Part shown: one piece after another, positions 31,145-41,971 of the stretch | Layout: each line of letters begins with the position of its first letter | How positions within the stretch are numbered: the first letter of the stretch is position 1 | Source: Cocos nucifera | Taxonomy: Eukaryota; Streptophyta; Magnoliopsida; Arecales; Arecaceae | Length of the DNA stretch: 64,000 bases | Direction of reading: 5' to 3' | Assembly (NCBI GenBank): GCA_006176705.1 | Contig: QRFJ01000768.1 | Location: 1 to 64,000 of the forward strand | Position numbers and translations under genes: made by a program | The notes under the pieces: model-generated | Database searches by the model: none | What the model saw: only the letters and a program-made list of their open reading frames with translations | Told to the model about the DNA's origin: nothing

Positions 31145-33067
31145 ATTGGTATCAGATCCAGATTCATTGTTACATGATTATATTTACATGTTTAGATTAT
31201 TTTTTAAATTATATTTAATTTATAATCTGATTATTAAATCTAAAATTAAAAACTTTGATCACACGAACTAATTATATGGTTGGCCGGTGGTAAGCTTTAC
31301 CATTTATAGTGGAGAGGTTGTCCTAGTTTGTATAGATATATTTCTTATCATAAATTTATTAGATTTGATCTAATTTTATTTATGATTTATTAGATTTAAA
31401 AAAAGTTAAATTAAAAAATAAATATTTTAGATTACATAGACTGATTATAAGATTGTCCTGCTGTAAGATTTATTCCTTACAGTGGAGAGGTTGTCCTAGT
31501 ACGTGCTGATCTAAAATATTGATCATAAAATTTTAGATCAGATCTAAAAAATTTTATGATCTGATTAAAATAATTTTAATCTAATTTTAATCATCATAAA
31601 TATGTTAGATTTGATCTAAGATAATTTATGATTGATTAGAATTAAAACTATTTTAATTATATGAACCTATTAGATTAGACCTAAAATAGTTTCATGCTTA
31701 TCTTATTTGTATATTGATTATAAATCAAATATGCAACTTAGTTGGTAGAACCATGTTGTAAAAATATTTTATGAATATAAAAATTATTTTCAAAATATCG
31801 AACCCAAACCCTTAGCCCAAAACTTAATTATGAATTAAGAAGTTATTTTTGATTAGGATCTAGGATTATGAATTGAAGATCCTAAGACATAAATCATAAC
31901 ACATTAGGTTAAATGGATTAGTGGGGATTAGGTCCATTAATTAGGTTAGACCTAGGGTTAGATTAAATAATGGACATAATTAGAGAATTATCTAAATCTA
32001 ATCAATTGTTGTCTTAGATTAGATCAAGAATTCTCTAGATCAATTATAATAATTGTAGTTGGTCAAGTCCATATCTTTAATGAGACCCAAGATGGACTTA
32101 ATTCTTGGCTACGCAATCTAGCTTGAATTGTTAAGTTGATCTAATTAAGACTAATTAAACCAATTGGTATCTAAGGTAAACTAGACTGGTGGTCTTTAAT
32201 TGGCAGCCTGCTTACCTGGCCATTTTTGATGGTGTCTAAAGTAAGCTTTGGCAGACCCTCCTACTGATTGAACTTACCTGGCCCCTTAAAAAAATTATGT
32301 TTTGATCAGATCACTTGATTATTCAAGCTGACCCATGTCAGCTAGGTAAATCAGTATGACTAATTTAGGTGCTCCTAGACCAGCCTATTAATGATCTCCT
32401 TTAAGCTGACTTGGTGAAGCCAGTGGGAGGATCATGACAAGCTGGTTCATCTGACCTTCTTCTTCTATGTTAAATCAATTAAATCTTCTAAAATTGTTAG
32501 GTCCTTAAAATGAATTAGTTATGGTGATAACTAGATCATAGCCTCCCATTATATGGGTGATAATGGGTCCATCAATTAGATAATCATTGGAGGCCCAAAG
32601 GTCTAGTGCTTATCGACTGATGGAATTATCATTGATAATATGATTTCTTGGCCACATCTTTTTAAATGATAGTTAGGTTGACCAACCAAAGTTGGGCTTA
32701 ATCATTCATTGGTTAGATAGACTAAGTATGATCATGTTAATGGTTGGACCTAACCAGACCTTTTCAGTGGAGGCCAAAGCCTAGTGATTAGGGACTGGGG
32801 CAAAAAATTAAATTAGTAGAAATTGTTTAGAGAAACAATTGGATATGAATCTATCCTTAGATGTATATGGATTGACTAACCAAAGTTGGTCTCGTATGCA
32901 ATCTATGTGGATTCTAGTACCAACTAAGGAATTAGGATAATAACTCGAATTGAAGGTAGAGGCTACCAGTTTGAATAAAATAGTGAGAGAACCTTTTGAT
33001 TAAAGTCAAAATCTTTAGGTTTAATGAATCAATTACTAATTAGATTTTGATTTTTCTTGATGTAGAT
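31145..33067 (+). other. Leader of element C with primer site and repeated hairpin units
   Basis: ATTGGTATCAGATCC follows the LTR directly and matches the initiator tRNA-Met primer site with changes. The 1.9-kb leader is noncoding. Two copies of the GGTTGTCCT unit occur, at about 31280-31324 and 31451-31497. The second has perfect arms CTGTAAG (31461-31467) and CTTACAG (31476-31482). Confidence 0.75.
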
Positions 33068-33930
33068 ATGGTCACTTTCTTATCATTTTGATCATTGTTG
33101 GATAGTGATAAGTTGATGAGACCCATTTCGGTAGCTAGCATCGAAAGTTGAAGATAGTCCTAGAGCATGAATGGATCCTTTATGTGTTGATGGATCCTAC
33201 ACTAGAGGAGCCAGCCCCCAATGCACATGGGATAGTTAGAGACACTTATCAGAAGTGGCTCGATGATTGAACCACTATGCACTGCATTATGCTGGCAACC
33301 ATAAATGATGAGTTCAGTCACAGACACGAGATGGCTCAGCCAAAAGATATGCATCAAGTATTGGAGGATTCTTTTGACACACATGATGATGTTGAGAGGC
33401 ACAAGACCAGTTGTACCATCTTCAATGCTAGAATGTGGGATGGAGCTTCCCTCACTGGTCATGTACTAAACATGATCGAGTTGATAGAATATTTAGCAAG
33501 CTCGGCTTTCCCTTGCATAAATAGCTTGAGAAAGATGCAATACTGAATTCACTACCCAAGCCTTATCTTCCATTCCTTATTATAGAATGACAAAGCCTAA
33601 AGTAGACTCTCATGGGTTACTAGGGTTACTTTAGAACTTTGAGAAGGATCACCAGCTCCATAAAGAGTCGGTGAACTTAGTGGGAGGTTCATCTTCTGAT
33701 TCTTGATCCTTTAGCAAAAAAAAAGGATAAGAAGAAGAAAGGCAAGAAGGTGCAAGTTCAGGCTGGGACATCTATGCAAGGCCAGACTAGGAAGATCAAG
33801 CCTAATAAGAGTTAAGCTGAATGCTACTTTTGCAAGAAGCGGAGGCACTGAAAGAGAAACTATCCTCAGTACATTGCCTTCCTAGACCCGAACAAGCAGA
33901 GAAAGAAGCAAGTCGTTGCTGGATAAGGTA
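33068..33930 (+). pseudogene. gag: Gag of element C, with stops
   Basis: The ATG at 33068 corresponds to that of H. Similarity to the H Gag is continuous, with the open piece 33277-33546 covering DDVERHKTSCTIFNARM. A stop at 33089 and others break it. The knuckle near 33823 (CYFCKKRRH, then a stop, then KRNY) lacks the last Cys. Confidence 0.75.
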
Positions 33931-34035
33931 TTTATATGTTAACTCCCTGCAATTTTTTTGTTTATGATTTTACTGATTGGATATTGAATACAGATAGCCC
34001 TTACCATATTTGCAATTCATTGTAGGGATTGCATG
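33931..34035 (+). pseudogene. pol: Protease start of element C, interrupted by B
   Basis: DWILNTDSPYHICNS at about 33976-34020 is the copia protease site. The usual D-S/T-G triad is changed to NTDS. Element B is inserted 15 bases later at 34036, and the region continues at 44458. Confidence 0.75.
34031..34035. repeat. Target-site duplication GCATG, left copy (element B)
   Basis: GCATG here pairs with GCAGG at 44458-44462 (one substitution). The same place in K reads GATTACAAGTTAGCAGGAG and in H TTTTGTAGGTTAGTAAGAG, showing an unbroken site with only one copy. Confidence 0.8.
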
Positions 34036-36322
34036 TGTTAGATATATGTGCCCTAAAAGCCAGAATTGGCTGACACTTGTAATACACTTCTAGGTGCAAA
34101 ATTATAATTTTGACTATAATGAATAAAATGGGTTATTTTCTATCACATATGTGTATTTAATGTCTGTGATACATCCTTTGAGTTAATGGTAATGATAATT
34201 CATATTTTCAAGAGTTGAAAATTTAAGACATGAATAATCATTATTAACTCATAAAATGCTCCCGACCATAGGACCATCACGAGGATGGTGATTGATCCGG
34301 AAGGTTGGTGTACAATCGCTTCTCTTTAGTAGATGAGTCTTGAGTCTATTGTGTGGAGACACCGGAGCGAGAGTACAGGTACTCGTTAGAGAACGAGGGC
34401 ACTGAGCGTGACCACCTCGAGTAGTCATTAGGGAGTCTACCTTCTCGTCAATGACTGACTCGATGCTGCAGTAGTGTGTCTGGTTCTTTGACCTGAGGTG
34501 CATCGGCAGTTCACCTTGAGGGTGTTATAGTTTGACTACACCATTACTCGGTCTCCTAGCCATATGGAACCCTGAGGTGTATGTTGGCTATAGCATGTTC
34601 ATTGTAGGAACTGGATGGCATCAAGATGGAATCTATCTACCTCGGTGGTAGAGGAGCAGCCCTATGATAATCATGAGAATCAAGTCCAGAAGTCCCATGG
34701 CCATGGCAGAGTGAAATAATAGAAAGAGTTTCTATTTAGATTTTCACATTGGACTCGAATCGAATGATTACATCATATGACAGAGACTAGGGTTTGACGA
34801 GTTCACCTTAACCCTAATCTGATCGGGGCTCAAGATAGAAGAACTTAATCACACAGGTAGCTGCACCAAGAGGTTCGCATTCAGCTCTGATGGGTTGCCA
34901 CCATATACTGCTAGGTGTCACTGGTGGATTTTGGGAGCAATTAGAATGATTTAGATGATCGATCATTCTAGCTGTTCGAATCAGAAGAGTTCTGATCCAT
35001 CGAAAGGAGTTTCGATGATGTCGATGATAGAGATCATGACATATCCCATTACCATACAGAACTGAACCTAACTGGGTCACACAAACAAGGGTTTGAATCT
35101 GGTGATCATCAATTGAACTGATCTAGTTCAATTGATCTGAATGAGATTCAATTAGGTTCAAGGAAATCGTGCTAGCACTCGATTGAACCTAACGTTCTTC
35201 TTTTGCTATCATAAATAAGTTGTCCTGTCTGAGCCAAAGAGTTTGTGCTCAATCAGAGGCCTTCATATGGTCTGACTGGAGGTTGTCCAAGTCAGAAAAG
35301 GTTGTCTTATTTTGTAAGACATTACCTGCCATTTTTGGTCACCTGCCATTTCTTGTTCTTTGACTTTGGTCAAAAGTCTACCTTTGACTGGTCAAACGTT
35401 GACCATTGACACTTTGACTTTTGACCACATGTCATGCACCTATTGGAGAGCTGGTGGGGGCCTGTCCCCCTGCCAGAACCTGGCAAGGAGGAGGGCGCAC
35501 GCCACCCTAGGCGTGTGCCCAAGTTGGAGGCGCCTAGGAGTCCTTGTTGGACAAGGACTCCATCTCCTTTTTGGATTCCAATTAGAGTTCTTCTAAGAAC
35601 CAACTTTGACTGGTCTTAGGCACCCTCTAAGGAGGAATCCAGGGGACTCTATTCCCACCAATCAGATTTAGATCTGATTTCACAAAGGGTTGTGATTGGT
35701 TGGGAAGAAGAGGAGTTGGATCACAGTTAGTCTATAAATAAGACCCTGTACCCAACTCAGATTGACATGAGATGATTGAATCAGAATTCCCCATGCCCCT
35801 AGGCTGCCTCTCCCCTCCTTCTCCATGCCAAACCACCTTCTCCCCTTGCTCTCCACGTCCAAAAGGAGTTTTGGATTTTGGTTGGTGCGATTCCAGATCA
35901 AAGAAAGGCGATCAAAAGCAAGAAGGCTGCGCTGCTGCAAAGGACGACTGCTGATCTTCAAAAGGAGTTTTGAAGATCCTCCAGATCAGATCCAGATCTA
36001 ATTTTTGGAGATGTGATAGAGAAGAAGAGGATCTCCAGATCCAGCCTGAGTGGATACCGGTAGAGGCCAGGCGCTTGCGTGGCTAGATCCAGAACCTTCC
36101 GCTGCATACAGGATCATCAACAGGGTAATAGGATTACCCAAATCAGGTAAATTAAATTTGATTTAATTTATTCTTATTTTATTTTATTTATTAAAATAAT
36201 AAGAATTAGATCTAAAATATCTCAGATCTGATATAGATCAAAGAGAAAAATTTTTGAAATATATCTCTTGATCTGATCAGATCTGAACGAACCTGGACCG
36301 GGAAAATCAGGATTTCCCTTCA
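34036..36322 (+). repeat. 5' LTR of element B (2287 bp)
   Basis: It begins TGTTAGATAT and ends CCCTTCA before the primer site. It contains the TTGAC cluster 35360-35425, a U3 dyad with arms GGAGTCCTTG (35537-35546) and CAAGGACTCC (35552-35561), TATA 35733-35740 and hairpin 35953-35978. Confidence 0.93.
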
Positions 36323-38198
36323 ACTGGTATCAGAGCCATGGTTCTAAAAATATTTAGATCTGAATTTTAAATTTATTTTAATTAAAAAATAATTGATTTT
36401 AGATGTCACATGAGATGTGATCAGATCTGAAAATCAGAAAAAATTAAAATTAAATGATTTGGATCTAAGATTAGAAGATATGCATGACTAGTTCTAGAAT
36501 AGAATAGTTCTATAGAATAGTCTTGCATGTTTTTGAATTTAATCTTGATTAAATCATATTTTAGATCTATTTATTTACTATTTTTTGATATTATAATGGT
36601 TATAATAACATCTAAAAAATAGCAAATAAAAATTATTTAATTTTAAACATCATATGAGATATGATTGATGCATGTCTAGACTAGTTGTAGAATAGTTCTA
36701 CATAGTTGTCTAGATTAGAATTTATTTTGATAAGATCAATTTAAATCTAATTTTTTAGATTATTATGAGATAATTTAGATCTGAAAAATATGCATGATTC
36801 GATACATGAGATGTATGCAAAATATGCCATGATTAGATCTACTTTGTATATGAGATATATGATATAGATCTGATACTATTTTGTAGTATTGAATGTTCCT
36901 GATTAAGGCGTTCCTCTTGGCCGTCCGGTCATAAGAACGAAGAAGGGTTTAAAGGCCCTCTCTTCCCATTCGATGGGGTGTTCTTATGATGTGTAGGGGT
37001 GCTGCGTGTTCGTCCTTAATCAGAAACCCAAAACTTACTTTCTGCAAAACCCTAGATCCTGAAACCCTAGGATTTATTGTGCATATTTTGTTTATGAACC
37101 CTACTTAATTAAGAATTAAGTTTATGGAATATTAATTAGGTCTAAAATTGAGAATTTCAGATCTAAGACATATTCATAATACTGGGTTCGGGCTTGGGTA
37201 GCTCAATTAGGTCTAAGCGGTTGATCAAACCGAATCAAGAGTTGGTTAGATGGGATCAACAATGCTTAAATTGACCAGCCTAATAGGATTAAGTCTGGGT
37301 CAAGATCGAGTCACGATCAAGCAAGACCTAATTAGGCTCAGAGGTTAGAGTCTGGATTGTAGGCTAACCCAATTGGTTCTGACTCAACAATTTGGTGTCT
37401 AAGGTAAGTTTGGCACATACGACCGACTGGTTTTTAATTGGAAGCTACTCGACCTGAATGCATTCTTGTACGAGTTAATGGCATATTCCTTCCACCGGTC
37501 TCACTTACCTGGCCATATCTGTTGACACAGTTCTGATCTGAGGTGGTCAATAATCCGAGCTAACCCATGCCACTAGGTTAGTCATAATTGTTATGACTAA
37601 GCCAAGTCTAGTTTAATGAGACCTGAATCAATTCTCCCTAAGAAAAGATTAAGTCTGAGGTCTTCCACCATTGTAGATGTGCGGGCCCTTCCCGGGGTTG
37701 ATTGTTCTCGGCTGGATACAGTGGCTCAGTTGCACCGGGAAGATGCAACCATGTCTATTAGGCATTGGATGCTATGGGCTGGAGGATGAGTTGGGCTCAA
37801 TATTTTGGATACGGTGAGAGACTCAATTAGGAACCCAGTCTATGCAAATGGTGGGTCTGACTTAACTAAGGAGTGGATCAATATTTCGGATACGGTGAGA
37901 TTCATGAATTAGAGACCAAGTTTGGGTGCACCATGATTAGAGAATCATTGAACAAGAGTTGTTCACTCATTGGCTAACCCATCACCAATAACTGTTAGGT
38001 GAGGTGATGAGTCAGTTGGTGAGACCGCACCACCCACTAGAAATCATTAATCATGGAGATTTTCGCATCTCTACAGAGGGAGTGTAGGGATCCGAGAAAA
38101 TAGTGGGAGCTAATTTGTTTAAAAATAAAATCCCTAAATAAATTGGTCAAGTCAAAATTACAGTATCTAACTAGAATCTTTGACTCTCTACAGGAAAA
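36323..38198 (+). other. Leader of element B with intact primer-binding site
   Basis: TGGTATCAGAGC at 36325-36336 is the exact complement of the plant initiator tRNA-Met 3' end, and the next bases CCA also fit. The 1.86-kb leader is noncoding and holds a long dyad (36899-37023). Its later part shares blocks with the H leader (TTTTTAATTGGAAGCTACTC, CTTACCTGGCCA), so the two families have related leaders. Confidence 0.82.
36899..37023 (+). other. Nested inverted repeats forming a predicted long stem-loop
   Basis: Outer arms CTGATTAAGG (36899-36908) and CCTTAATCAG (37014-37023) pair perfectly. Inner arms CATAAGAAC (36930-36938) and GTTCTTATG (36980-36988) also pair perfectly. A short GGG/CCC stem lies inside. 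It is the only GC-rich block of the leader, so it could be a packaging or translation element; that role is inferred. Confidence 0.65.
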
Positions 38199-38513
38199 AT
38201 GTCTGCGTCCAACCCATTGGCACGTATCCTGGACACACATAGACTGACTGGACCCAATTATAAAGATTGGCTCAGGAACTACAAAATTATTTTGGGTTCT
38301 GAGAAGTTAACCCATGTTTTGGACCAGGACCCTCCCACCTTACCAGCCCGTCCATCTGTTGAACAGAGAGCGTCTCTGGAAAAATGGATAGACGAAGATA
38401 ATAAGGCCAGATATTACATGTTGGGCTCGATGTCTGATGAGCTCCAGCGCCAACATGAAGGATATCGGGACTGCTCGCCAAATGTTGGCTCACCTGCAGG
38501 AGATGTTTGGTGA
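38199..38513 (+). CDS. gag: Gag N-terminal fragment (element B)
   Basis: Starts at the same ATG as in A (MSASNPLARILD) and is nearly identical to A up to an extra G at about 38460, which shifts the frame to an early stop. The shared TGA lies at 38548-38550 in the original frame. Confidence 0.82.
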   Translation: MSASNPLARILDTHRLTGPNYKDWLRNYKIILGSEKLTHVLDQDPPTLPARPSVEQRASLEKWIDEDNKARYYMLGSMSDELQRQHEGYRDCSPNVGSPAGDVW

Positions 38514-39279
38514 ACAGAGTCGCGCAGCCAAATATCAAGTCACGAAATGACTTTTTAAGGCTAAGATGCGTGATGGGCAGTCAGTCCAAGATCACTGTCT
38601 GACAATGATCAAGGACATGGAAGAGCTTGAGAAGCTCGGTGTGAAGTTAGGACTTGGACCTGCAGAACGATATTATTCTGCAATCCTTGACTGATGCATA
38701 TGGGCAATTCATCATGAATTACCACATGCATAAACTTCAGAAATTCCTTGGCCGAATTAATGAATATGCTGGTTACCGCTGAGCTTTCTATGAAAGGTTC
38801 TAAAGGCTCAGTTCTTGCTATGGAACGGACTTCTTCCAAAAGAAAGTCTTATGGAAAGAAAAAGAAGTCTGTGAAAAAGCAAAAGGTGGAAGGATCAAAG
38901 AAGAAGAAGGCAGAGCCGAAGAAGAAAGGCCGATGTCAAAGGAAAGTGTTTCCATTGCAACAGCGACGGCCATTGGAAGCGGAACTGCCCTACTTACCTG
39001 GCCACCCTGAAGAACAAGAAGGAAGGTCCTTCTGGAGGTATGCTCGTTATTGAGTCTAACCTTACGGTTTCTTCTGCATCCAGTTGGGTGCTTGACTCTG
39101 GTTCTAGTGCTCATCTGTGCACTTCTATGCAGGGTCTTGAGGATAGCAGGAGGCTGAGGGATGGAGACATGATCCTACGCATGTCGGTAATGGAGCAAGA
39201 GTTGCTGCAGTAGCCGTGGGAACATACCCTCTTCGATTACCATCTGGTTTAGACTTAGTTTTGAAAGACTGTTATTATT
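38514..39279 (+). pseudogene. gag-pol: Gag C-terminus and protease, frameshifted (element B)
   Basis: DNA similarity to A is continuous, but single-base insertions break the frame repeatedly. The open piece 38748-39053 begins in frame and then shifts, so the CCHC knuckle (DNA about 38945-38990) is read as nonsense. The protease DNA is at about 39085-39130. Confidence 0.82.
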
Positions 39280-40104
39280 GTGCCTGCAGCTAGCAGGAAT
39301 TTGATTTCTGTTTCATGCTTAGCACAAGAAGGTTATGTGATCACCTTCTTTAAGGACCATTGTAACATTCTTTATGAAAGAAATAAAATTGCAAATGGTT
39401 TCCTTATTAATGGTCTTTATCAGCTACATATTGATGTACCTATTCTAACTATCGAGCAAAACGTGAATGCCAAACGACCTAGGGATAGTCCAAACGACAG
39501 ATATCTATGGCACCTGAGATTAGGTCATATAGCAGAAGATAGGATCAACAAATTGGAGAAAAATGGGCTATTGAGTCCATTGACTTTCGAGTCATATCCA
39601 ACTTGTGAATCTTGTCTTCAAGGCAAAATGACTAAACTCCCTTTTGTTGGACATGGGGAGAGGGCCACAGATCTCCTTGCCCTAGTACATACTGATGTGT
39701 GCGGCCCATTTGATGTGCCGGCTAGAGGCAATTTTGTCTACTTCATTACCTTTACCGATGATCTGTCTAGGTATGGGTATGTGTATCTTATGAGACACAA
39801 GTCTGAAGCTTTTGAAAAGTTCAAAGAATTCAGACATGAAGTAGAAAAACAAACTGGAAAACCCATTAAGGTTCTTCGATCAGATCGAGGAGGTGAATAC
39901 CTTAGCCGGGAATTCCTAGACTATCTTAAGGAAAATGGCATAGTCTCTCAATGGACTCCACCAGGAACACCTCAACTCAACGGGGTTTCAGAATGGAGAA
40001 ATCGGACTCTATTGGATATGGTTCGATCCATGATGAGCTTCACAGACCTCCCTGATTTTCTTTGGGGACACTCATTGTTAACTTCAATCTTATCTACTGA
40101 ATAG
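39280..40104 (+). CDS. pol: Protease end, pre-integrase and integrase (element B)
   Basis: Copia integrase inserts the cDNA into the genome. This frame has the pre-integrase block YLWHLRLGHIAEDRINK and CESCLQGK, then LVHTDVCGPF, VLRSDRGGEY and NGVSEWRN giving D, D, E. Here the stretch after EGYVITFFKDHCNIL is in frame, unlike A. It stops at 40104 after an extra base in AATCTTATC. The first ATG at 39280 is not a true start. Confidence 0.85.
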   Translation: MPAASRNLISVSCLAQEGYVITFFKDHCNILYERNKIANGFLINGLYQLHIDVPILTIEQNVNAKRPRDSPNDRYLWHLRLGHIAEDRINKLEKNGLLSPLTFESYPTCESCLQGKMTKLPFVGHGERATDLLALVHTDVCGPFDVPARGNFVYFITFTDDLSRYGYVYLMRHKSEAFEKFKEFRHEVEKQTGKPIKVLRSDRGGEYLSREFLDYLKENGIVSQWTPPGTPQLNGVSEWRNRTLLDMVRSMMSFTDLPDFLWGHSLLTSILSTE

Positions 40105-40548
40105 GGTTCCCTCTAAAACCGTTCCTACCACACCGTATGAGATATGGCACGGTAAGAAACCAAGTCTGAGTCATCTCAGAATTTGGGGTTGTCCGGCTCA
40201 TGTCAAAAGACAACAAGCGGACAAGTTAGAGTTTAGGTCCTTTAGAGCTCGATTCATAGGATATCCTAAAGAGTCATTAGGATACTATTTCTACATTCCA
40301 GAAGACCACAATGTGATTGTGAGTCGACATGCCATCTTTCTTGAAAAATAGTTTATTCAAGATAGCGGCATTGGAAAGCAGATTAAGCTTGATGAGAAAG
40401 TCTCACAAGTAGAACGAGCTAAGGACCAATTGGAACCAAATCAGGTTGAGCCAATAAGAACACTACCTCCTCCACCTCGTAGATCGGAAAGAGTTTTCCC
40501 GTCCCCCTGAAAGATACTTAGGTATTATTTCAGAGGAAGTAGAGGAAA
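40105..40548 (+). pseudogene. pol: Integrase C-terminus and linker (element B)
   Basis: Same content as 5624-6056 in A: RIWGCPAHVKRQQ and FIGYPKESLGYYFY, then the shared TAG at 40349-40351 and the shared indels near 40490-40550. Confidence 0.8.
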
Positions 40549-41184
40549 ATGTTCCTCGTAGGTAATGGTGCTCATGGTGATGATCCCAAAACCTACAACG
40601 AGGCGATATCAGATATCGACTCCGAGAAATGGCTAGAGGCAATGCAGTCAGAAATTGACTCGATGCACTCAAACCAAGTCTGGACCTTGGTAGATCCACC
40701 AGAAGGTATAGTACCTATTGGGTGTAAATGGATCTTCAAGAGAAAGATTGGTGCAGATGGGAATGTGGAGACATTCAAGGCTAGACTAGTGGCAAAAGGT
40801 TATAGTCAACGCGAAGGCATTGACTATCAGGATACCTTTTCCCCAGTGGCTATGCTAAAATCCATCCGCACATTGCTTGCCGTTGCAGCCTATTTCGATT
40901 ATGAAATATGGCAAATGGACGTGAAAACGGCATTCTTAAATGGATATCTTGAGGAAGATATCTATATGGAACAGCCGCTAGGTTTCACATCCAGTGATAC
41001 TGATCACAAGGTTTGCAAGCTGCAAAGGTCCATATATGGACTTAAGCAAGCATCTCGGAGCTGGAACACTCATTTCAATGATGTGATCAAAAAGTTTGGT
41101 TTCATCAAAAATGAAGAGGAACCATGTGTTTTCAAAAAGGGTCAGTGGGAGCGCTGTTGTCTTCCTCGTATTGTACGTGGATGA
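40549..41184 (+). CDS. pol: Reverse transcriptase, N-terminal two thirds (element B)
   Basis: 211 codons, nearly identical to the A segment at 6057, with WQMDVKTAFLNG (Thr as usual in the family; A has Met) and SIYGLKQASRSW. It runs out of frame just before YVDD at the same indel as in A. Confidence 0.87.
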   Translation: MFLVGNGAHGDDPKTYNEAISDIDSEKWLEAMQSEIDSMHSNQVWTLVDPPEGIVPIGCKWIFKRKIGADGNVETFKARLVAKGYSQREGIDYQDTFSPVAMLKSIRTLLAVAAYFDYEIWQMDVKTAFLNGYLEEDIYMEQPLGFTSSDTDHKVCKLQRSIYGLKQASRSWNTHFNDVIKKFGFIKNEEEPCVFKKGQWERCCLPRIVRG

Positions 41185-41863
41185 CATCCTCCTTATTGGG
41201 AATGATATTCCCATGTTGACATCAGTCAAAATGTGGTTGTCCAAGGAATTCTCCATGAAAGACCTAGGTGAAGCATCCTTTATTCTAGGAATTAAGGTCT
41301 ATAGGGATAGACCGAATAGGATGCTAGGACTTTCACAGAAGATGTACATAGAGGAAGTACTAAAGAGGTTTAGTATGGAAAACTCTAAGAGGGGATTAAT
41401 ACCCTTCAGACATGGTATTCATCTTTCCAAGAAGATGTGCCCCAGCACACCTGAGGAAATAGAACGCATGAGCAAGATCCCTTATGCTTCTGCAATAGGG
41501 AGCCTCATGTATGCCATGCTATGTACACGACCTGATATAGCCCATGCTGTGAGTGTCACAAGCAGATATCAGTCAAATCCAGGTGAAGAACACTGGACTT
41601 CTGTGAAATGTATCCTTAAGTACTTGAGAAGAACTAAGGATATGATGTTGGTCTTTGGTAATGGAGAACTCCAAGTCCAGGGATACACAGACTCGGATTT
41701 CATGTCCGATATAGATGATCGAAAGTCGACATCTGGGAGTCTGTTTGTGTGCAATGGTGGTGCTGTCAGCTGGAAGAGTTCCAAGCAAACGGTGATACCA
41801 CCTCATCCACGATTACCTCGAAAAGGGTTATGTCGAGGTCAAGAGAGTCAACTCCACAGATAA
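41185..41863 (+). CDS. pol: RT catalytic YVDD part and truncated RNase H (element B)
   Basis: The open frame 41096-41863 overlaps the previous one in another frame. It holds LVLYVDDILLIGND (YVDD at 41174-41185), KEFSMKDLGEAS and the RNase H start TDSDFMSDIDD. At 41794-41797 a 197-bp block present in A (7307-7503) is missing between two GATA motifs. The catalytic Glu and central Asp of RNase H are lost, and the frame shifts to a stop. Confidence 0.85.
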
Positions 41864-41971
41864 TGTGGCAGACCCACTTACAAAGCCGTTGGGCCAGCAG
41901 AAGATCGAAGCCCACCTTGAGAAGATGGGACTTAGACTTGTAGCCAATTGGCTTTAGGACAAGTGGGAGAT
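41864..41971 (+). pseudogene. pol: RNase H C-terminus and polypurine tract (element B)
   Basis: The last codons (NVADPLTKPL DNA) persist out of frame. The polypurine tract AAGTGGGAGA is at 41962-41971. Confidence 0.8.
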
